27,639 nucleotides of DNA from Gammaproteobacteria bacterium. Lineage in GTDB: Bacteria; Pseudomonadota; Gammaproteobacteria; Eutrophobiales; Eutrophobiaceae. This document shows, one piece after another, positions 23,257 through 27,639 of this stretch; position 1 is the stretch's first letter; the number at the start of each line of letters is the position of its first letter. A program made the translations under genes and the position numbers. The DNA lies in NCBI GenBank assembly GCA_003645215.1, contig QNEM01000005.1:1-27639 (forward strand), in the 5' to 3' direction. Below the pieces are notes generated by a model. The model was given only the letters and a program-made list of their open reading frames with translations, was not told where the DNA came from and did no database searches.

Positions 23257-23655
23257 ATGAAAAAAGTGCTATACGTGGATGACAGCGAGGAAATGCTGGA
23301 AATTGTCCAGATTATTCTCGCGAAATCAGGATATCAAATCCTGACCGCATCAAGTGGCAAGGCAGCAGTTGAAGTTTGCTCAAAAGAACAGCCCGACCTG
23401 GTACTGATGGATATAAATATGCCTGATCTTGACGGCTTTGCATCCATTCAACTTTTGAGAAGTAGTGGATATATCAATCCTGTAATTATGTTGACTGCGT
23501 CTGAAAATGAAGAAGACAGGGCGAAAGCAAAATCTATTGGCTGTGTGGATTATATTTTAAAAACGCTTGATATGAGAGATATCGAGAGTGTTATAGACCG
23601 TTATATTGCCAATGCCAATGCCAATGCCGATACCGGTGGTGGCACTCTGGAATAA
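23257..23655 (+). CDS. Stand-alone CheY-like receiver protein (copy 2)
   Basis: 132-residue single-domain response regulator, paralogue of the gene at 22669. Conserved residues are in the same places: DD 8-9, Asp52 in LVLMDINMP, Thr80 in MLTASENEED and Lys102 in DYILKTLD, again with Thr in the cis-proline position. Differences from copy 1 cluster in helix 1 (residues 12-24), residues 53-78 and the C-terminal helix, while ASSGK, AVEVCSKEQPDLVLMD and the ASENEEDRAKAK stretch are identical. A 14-residue extension, NANANADTGGGTLE after the shared end, comes from a hexamer repeat. It converges on queC with only 20 bases between the stops. Confidence 0.93.
   Translation: MKKVLYVDDSEEMLEIVQIILAKSGYQILTASSGKAAVEVCSKEQPDLVLMDINMPDLDGFASIQLLRSSGYINPVIMLTASENEEDRAKAKSIGCVDYILKTLDMRDIESVIDRYIANANANADTGGGTLE
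23608..23631 (+). repeat. GCCAAT hexanucleotide repeat inside receiver copy 2
   Basis: GCCAAT occurs three times in a row, followed by GCCGAT, encoding alternating Ala and Asn residues at the C-terminus. It is absent from copy 1. Being in frame and six bases long, changes in copy number would not shift the frame. Confidence 0.8.
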
Positions 23656-23675
23656 ACAGGTATTATCCGTAGTCA

Positions 23676-24341
23676 TTATTTGTAATGGGTTGGATCGGGA
23701 ATTCCTGCATTTTCAAACCCTTCTTTTCTAAATCGGCAGGAATCACAAACACCACAGGCTGCACCACCTTCATCTACCTGATAACAGGAGATGGTTAAGG
23801 CATAGTCTACATTCAATTGATTGCCCTGTTGGATAATGTCTGCCTTAGTGAGATCGATCAGCGGGGTATGTATCGTGAGTTTTGTCCCTTCAACGCCGGT
23901 TTTTGTCGCCAGGTTTGCCATGCGTTCAAATGCCTGAATATATTCTGGACGACAATCCGGATAGCCGGAATAATCAACGGCATTGATGCCGATAAATATA
24001 TTATTAATTTCCAGTACTTCTGCCCAGGCCAGTGCGTAAGAAAGAAAAATAGTATTTCTTGCCGGGACATAAGTTACCGGGATGCCCTCCGTGGGTGATT
24101 CTGGGACGTCGATACTATTGTCTGTTAGCGCCGATCCACCGATCTGTGTCAGATCCAGATCAATGGTTTTATGTTCCGTGACATTAAATGCGTTGGCTAT
24201 TTTTGCAGCGGCATTTAGTTCTGCAGCATGCCTCTGGCCATAGTTAAAACTCAGGGCATAACATTCATAAGCCTGGGCCTTTGCCATGGCCAGTGCTGTG
24301 GCAGAATCAAGACCACCGGAGAGTAGGATGAGTGCTTTCAT
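23676..24341 (-). CDS. queC: 7-cyano-7-deazaguanine synthase QueC
   Basis: ATP-dependent enzyme converting 7-carboxy-7-deazaguanine to preQ0 on the way to queuosine. 221 residues: PP-loop SGGLDS (8-13), the FNYGQRHAAEL segment, YVPARNTIFLS, and the zinc site Cys186, Cys196, Cys199 and Cys202 (CGVCDSC). Typical length; the E. coli-like C-terminal extension is absent. It is the last gene of the tolB-pal-cpoB-queE-queC series, 30 bases after queE. A duplicate of its 3' end lies at 23055-23165. Confidence 0.96.
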   Translation of the reverse strand: MKALILLSGGLDSATALAMAKAQAYECYALSFNYGQRHAAELNAAAKIANAFNVTEHKTIDLDLTQIGGSALTDNSIDVPESPTEGIPVTYVPARNTIFLSYALAWAEVLEINNIFIGINAVDYSGYPDCRPEYIQAFERMANLATKTGVEGTKLTIHTPLIDLTKADIIQQGNQLNVDYALTISCYQVDEGGAACGVCDSCRFRKEGFENAGIPDPTHYK

Positions 24342-24371
24342 TGTTTTTTCCGAGAATTATTAGCCTGACTG

Positions 24372-25037
24372 TTATTTACCCGGGACATTGCCCCAAAGGT
24401 ATTTGTGTAATTGTATCTGTAATCTCACGGGGAGTTGATCTTCCAGTATCCAGTTGGCCAATTGCTCGCTTTGTATTTCTCCATGACTGCCTGAGAACAG
24501 GACTTCACACTGCGCGCTTATTTTATATTCGTTCAATTTTTCCTTCGACCATTCATAGTCTTCACGATCACAGATAACAAATTTGACTTGATCCTGGGGA
24601 GTTAGATGCAGCATGTTTTCATACAGGTTCTTATCGACTTCGCCCGAGGCAGGGGTTTTCAGATCGATAATCCTGGCAACACGATTATCAATATCCTGAA
24701 TATTCAGTGCGCCACTGGTTTCCAATGAAACATCATATCCAGCATCACAAAGTATTTCGAGTAAGGGCCTGCAATTTTTTTGTGCCAGTGGTTCGCCGCC
24801 GGTAACGGTAATTTGTTTGCTCTTATAGTCTGAAATTGTTTGCATAATTTCAGCAAGCGTCATTCTCTCACCATCATGAAAAGCATATGCGGTATCACAA
24901 TAAGTACAGCGTAACGGACAGCCCGTTAAGCGTATAAATATGGTAGGCAATCCTGCCCTGGTAGTTTCCCCCTGGATCGAGAAAAATATTTCATTGATCT
25001 TTAAGGTGAGATCGTTGATAGGCATAGTTTGTGACAT
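24372..25037 (-). CDS. queE: 7-carboxy-7-deazaguanine synthase QueE
   Basis: Radical-SAM enzyme that rearranges 6-carboxy-tetrahydropterin to 7-carboxy-7-deazaguanine, the step before QueC. 221 residues. The Fe-S cysteines are Cys40, Cys44 and Cys47 in LTGCPLRCTYCDTAY (CxxxCxxC). FFSIQGETTRAGLPTIFIRL precedes them, ITVTGGEPLAQ supplies the SAM-binding GGE motif, and QIQLHKYLWG closes the protein. In E. coli QueE also affects division under stress, which makes the Tol-Pal neighbourhood worth noting. queD is not in the window. Confidence 0.96.
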   Translation of the reverse strand: MSQTMPINDLTLKINEIFFSIQGETTRAGLPTIFIRLTGCPLRCTYCDTAYAFHDGERMTLAEIMQTISDYKSKQITVTGGEPLAQKNCRPLLEILCDAGYDVSLETSGALNIQDIDNRVARIIDLKTPASGEVDKNLYENMLHLTPQDQVKFVICDREDYEWSKEKLNEYKISAQCEVLFSGSHGEIQSEQLANWILEDQLPVRLQIQLHKYLWGNVPGK

Positions 25038-25106
25038 ATTGAATGGATCGTAATGTTGGCCTGGAATTTATTTCAGGGCCACTAATAAATATAAACGGTG
25101 CTTATG

Positions 25107-26060
25107 TTATGAATCGTTAATATGTTTTAAACGATCATTCGCCAGACGAGATGCCGTTGTGCCAGGGAAGCGTTGTTTGACATCGGTGTACCAGAGTTTG
25201 GCTTCATCGGGTTTGCCCAGTTCCTGATAACTATAACCAATCTTCAGCAAACCATGGGGTACTTTCTGGCTATCCGGATAATTGGTAACCAGATTGTTAT
25301 ATTCTTTAATTGCATCTTCATATTGGCGTTTCACATACAAGGCTTCTGCCATCCAGTATTGGGCGTTATCTGAATATCGATTCTTCGGGTGTGCCTTTAA
25401 GAATGTATCGAAGGCCTTGATGGCCTGATCATATTGAGATTGTTTCAGTAGCTTGAATGCCTGTTGATATTCGGCCTGTATCTGAACCTCATCAGATTCC
25501 GTTTTTTTAACTGGTTCCGATTCCGGTTCCGAAAGAGCTTTGTTTGGAGTAGAACCTGCAGACACAGTTGAGCTCACTGTATGCGGTTGTGTCTGAATTG
25601 TAGTTTCGTCCAGTGTCAAAGCAAGTGTTTCTGCCTGCGCCTGATCCTGGGTTTCGGGTGGAGTGACTGTTTCAATCTGACCCAATGTCTCCAGCGGTGG
25701 ATTAGTGTCTGGTGCTTTTACAGTCGGTGACTGATTTCCAGTTGCCGGGGTTTCAATTGATTGCAGCCGGCGGTCAATGTCCGTATATAGATCACGTTGC
25801 CTGTTTTTCATTTGCTCAATCACGTGATTATTTACTTCAATTTCACCGCGTAGCTTTGCAATTTCCTGCTGTAGAAGTTCGATCTGCTGTAGCATATCCA
25901 GCAGGCCGCTGCTTTGTAATAAACGCTCGATATTTGCCAGGCGTTTTTCCATCGCTGGTGATGTAGGTGTAGTCACCGGGGCCTTGTTTGCAGCAAATAC
26001 TGCGGGAGAAAGCAGAACTTCAACAAACAATAAAATACTTAATGATCTTTTAAATGACAC
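25107..26060 (-). CDS. cpoB: Cell division coordinator CpoB (YbgF)
   Basis: Periplasmic TolA- and PBP1B-associated protein that couples outer-membrane constriction with peptidoglycan synthesis. I prefer a GTG start at 26060 (317 residues): it follows the pal stop by 11 bases, has GAGG upstream and gives a clean signal peptide (SLSILLFVEVLLSPAVFA). An ATG at 26108 would add 16 residues and overlap pal. Seen: an N-terminal coiled coil (about 40-100, LQQIELLQQEIAKLRGEIEV), a long Thr/Pro/Gln/Glu-rich linker (about 105-190), and three TPR-like repeats (YQQAFKLLKQSQYDQAIKAF, AQYWMAEALYVKRQYEDAI, KIGYSYQELGKPDEAKLWY). Confidence 0.93.
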   Translation of the reverse strand: MSFKRSLSILLFVEVLLSPAVFAANKAPVTTPTSPAMEKRLANIERLLQSSGLLDMLQQIELLQQEIAKLRGEIEVNNHVIEQMKNRQRDLYTDIDRRLQSIETPATGNQSPTVKAPDTNPPLETLGQIETVTPPETQDQAQAETLALTLDETTIQTQPHTVSSTVSAGSTPNKALSEPESEPVKKTESDEVQIQAEYQQAFKLLKQSQYDQAIKAFDTFLKAHPKNRYSDNAQYWMAEALYVKRQYEDAIKEYNNLVTNYPDSQKVPHGLLKIGYSYQELGKPDEAKLWYTDVKQRFPGTTASRLANDRLKHINDS

Positions 26061-26071
26061 TAGAAAATACC

Positions 26072-26611
26072 TCAGTAAATAATTTCTACGCGTCTGTTTT
26101 GACTCCATGAATAGTCATCATGTTCGTCTATGGCAGGCCTTTCCTCACCATAACTGACCGTACGTATCTGATCGGGAGATGCGCCTATCAATGTCATCTG
26201 GCGTTTCACAGTTTCAGCGCGTCTTTCACCCAGGGCCAGATTGTATTCACGTGATCCACGTTCATCTGCATGTCCTTCTAATGTAATAATGACATCCAGG
26301 TTTGCGACCAGAAAAGCTGCATGCGCTTCAACCGTAGTACGATCTTCTTGTTTAACATCGCTGCTATCATATTCAAAATAGATAATTTTAACCGAAAGCA
26401 AGCTTGTTGGGTTGTCCAGTGAGCTCATGCCTGAGAGCTCATCATCTCCTGTCCCGTAGGCCTGGACCTCTGAGTCATCAGTATCTGGGACATCGCTCAG
26501 ATTTGTCCCCTGATCTTCAATGACAACAGCGTCATCAGCTTTTTCTGGTGTAGATTCACAGGCAAACAGGAATGCCGTGAATATCAAAACTATCATCAGG
26601 TTTTTGTTCAT
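26072..26611 (-). CDS. pal: Peptidoglycan-associated lipoprotein Pal
   Basis: Outer-membrane lipoprotein of the Tol-Pal system that grips peptidoglycan and TolB. From the ATG at 26611 it has 179 residues. A second ATG stands at 26614 and a TTG at 26623; GGAG is best spaced for 26611. Seen: a lipoprotein signal with lipobox LFAC (Cys18), an acidic linker (about 20-60), and an OmpA-like domain with VKIIYFEYDSSDVKQED, TLEGHADERGSREYNLALGE and SWSQNRRVEIIY, which hold the diaminopimelate-binding Asp and Arg. tolB is 80 bases upstream. Confidence 0.96.
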   Translation of the reverse strand: MNKNLMIVLIFTAFLFACESTPEKADDAVVIEDQGTNLSDVPDTDDSEVQAYGTGDDELSGMSSLDNPTSLLSVKIIYFEYDSSDVKQEDRTTVEAHAAFLVANLDVIITLEGHADERGSREYNLALGERRAETVKRQMTLIGASPDQIRTVSYGEERPAIDEHDDYSWSQNRRVEIIY

Positions 26612-26691
26612 CATTTTCTCCAATCAGCATTAGCTGAAATTATAAACAGAATAACATAATCCGGGTCATCTCTTGATCATCATCCCAATAG

Positions 26692-27639
26692 TTATTTTCT
26701 GGGTAAAAAGGGGCCCCATGCGGGTTCTCGAACTTCTCCATCCTGCAATTCGAGGCGCTGGTGAACCTGTCCATCTGCTGAAACAGCAGCAAGGACCGTA
26801 CCGCGAGCACCGCTTGTAGTATAGATAATCATATGGTCATTCGGTGCAAAACTGGGAGATTCATCCAGCGTTGCCCTGGTTAATATGTCGAAATACCCGC
26901 TGCGCAGATCAAGGATGGCAATTCGGTAGACGCCTTTTTCTCCATTGACTACAGCCAGGAAATTGCCATCAGATGAGTAACGAGGCCTGGCATTATAAGT
27001 GCCTTCAAAGGTGAGGCGTTTTGCCTTGCCATCACCGAGTACGCTGACTTCGTAAATTTGTGGGCTGCCACCGCGGTCTGATGTAAAAGCAAGTTTTTTG
27101 CCATCACTTGACCAGTTCGGTTCGGTATCAATGGCCTTGTTCCTGGTGATCCGTTCCAGGGATCTTGAAGCAAGATGCATGATGTAAATTTCAGTATTTC
27201 CATCTTTGGACAAGGTCATGGCCAAACGTGTTCCATCTGGTGACCAGGCAGGGGCACTATTAATGCCTCTGTTTGCTGCGACCTTATCTCGTTTTCCGGA
27301 ATTTATATCCTGCACAAAGATGGCTGAATTTTTAGTTTCGAAGGAAACATAGGCCAGTTTTTTACCATCTGGTGACCAACTGGGTGATAACAAGGGCTCA
27401 GGTGATTTAAGCAAGACCCGCGGGTTGTGACCATCGGCATCTGCTATCAGTAAGGTATAGGTCTTTTTTCCATCACGTTTTTTATTGACGGTGATATATG
27501 CGATACGGGTTGCAAATGCGCCACGGACACCGATTAATTTTTCATAAATAATATCGCTGATTTCATGCGCGGTAGTTCTTAGTTGCGCCTCTGTCGAAGG
27601 TAGTTTGAATCCAGCAATCTGTTTTTCCTTGTAGACATC
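26692..27639 (-). CDS. tolB: Tol-Pal system protein TolB, 3' part (cut by window edge)
   Basis: Periplasmic six-bladed beta-propeller that binds Pal and TolA. The frame is open from the window end (DVYKEKQIAGFKLPS) to TAA at 26692, 315 residues, so roughly the N-terminal quarter is missing, including the export signal. Seen: the end of the N-terminal domain (VRGAFATRIAYITVNKKRDG) and repeated propeller strands such as PSWSPDGKKLAYVS, PAWSPDGTRLAMTL, PNWSSDGKKLAFTS, PRYSSDGNFLAVVN and PSFAPNDHMIIYT. The end is EPAWGPFLPRK. Upstream tolQRA is presumably outside the window. Confidence 0.96.
   Translation of the reverse strand, partial: DVYKEKQIAGFKLPSTEAQLRTTAHEISDIIYEKLIGVRGAFATRIAYITVNKKRDGKKTYTLLIADADGHNPRVLLKSPEPLLSPSWSPDGKKLAYVSFETKNSAIFVQDINSGKRDKVAANRGINSAPAWSPDGTRLAMTLSKDGNTEIYIMHLASRSLERITRNKAIDTEPNWSSDGKKLAFTSDRGGSPQIYEVSVLGDGKAKRLTFEGTYNARPRYSSDGNFLAVVNGEKGVYRIAILDLRSGYFDILTRATLDESPSFAPNDHMIIYTTSGARGTVLAAVSADGQVHQRLELQDGEVREPAWGPFLPRK

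Noticed and set aside
24765..24790. Minus-strand TGGCAC followed by an A-run and TTGC inside queE, resembling a sigma-54 promoter
   Set aside because: GG and GC are 12 bases apart instead of 10, and the site is within a coding region.

Overview
The window is ordinary chromosomal backbone of a gammaproteobacterium. The gene orders tolB-pal-cpoB-queE-queC, polA next to a DUF2782 gene, and kdsD-kdsC-lptC-lptA-lptB-rpoN-hpf-ptsN are all typical of that class. HPr kinase/phosphorylase (hprK) inside the rpoN/PTS cluster, followed by an EIIA-Man-like gene, ptsH, ptsI and mgtE, recalls xanthomonads and several sulfur-oxidising or methylotrophic lineages more than enterics. The base composition is moderate. 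I cannot name the genus. No tRNA, rRNA, CRISPR array, insertion sequence or prophage was recognised.

Layout. 1-2060 (minus): 5' two thirds of polA, cut by the window edge. 2288-2653 (plus): divergent DUF2782 secreted protein. 2654-3604: repeat-rich stretch holding one small two-helix, CxxC-containing protein between inverted copies of a dispersed repeat. 3605-16277 (minus): one long co-directional block, read from its 5' end as caxA/yrbG, kdsD, kdsC, lptC, lptA, lptB, rpoN, hpf, ptsN, hprK, rapZ, EIIA-Man, ptsH, ptsI, mgtE. It joins Kdo synthesis and LPS export to sigma-54, ribosome hibernation and a PTS that has no sugar permease here. 16388-22477 (plus): amgK-murU (MurNAc recycling), an unusually long MltF-like lytic transglycosylase and a DeaD/CsdA RNA helicase. 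22584-23655 (plus): two tandem stand-alone receiver genes. 23676-27639 (minus): queC, queE, cpoB, pal and partial tolB.

How the genes fit together. The minus-strand block makes and moves lipopolysaccharide (KdsD, KdsC, LptC/A/B) and carries the nitrogen/carbon regulatory phosphotransfer chain (EI, HPr with both His15 and Ser46, PtsN, EIIA-Man, HprK, RapZ). AmgK-MurU and the MltF-like enzyme belong to cell-wall turnover and recycling. Tol-Pal-CpoB couples envelope constriction to division. QueE and QueC are two steps of 7-deazaguanine synthesis.

Most notable observations. (1) The receiver pair arose by tandem duplication of a segment that included the end of queC, leaving a queC 3' fossil between the copies. 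(2) The MltF-like protein has two substrate-binding-like domains before the lytic domain. (3) A 24-bp element (22 of 24 identical) lies upstream of both the DUF2782 gene and deaD. (4) A small gene is bracketed by inverted dispersed repeats. (5) A sigma-54-like site sits antisense to lptB beside rpoN. I do not see a clear undescribed multi-gene system; the receiver duplication and the double-domain MltF are the best leads.
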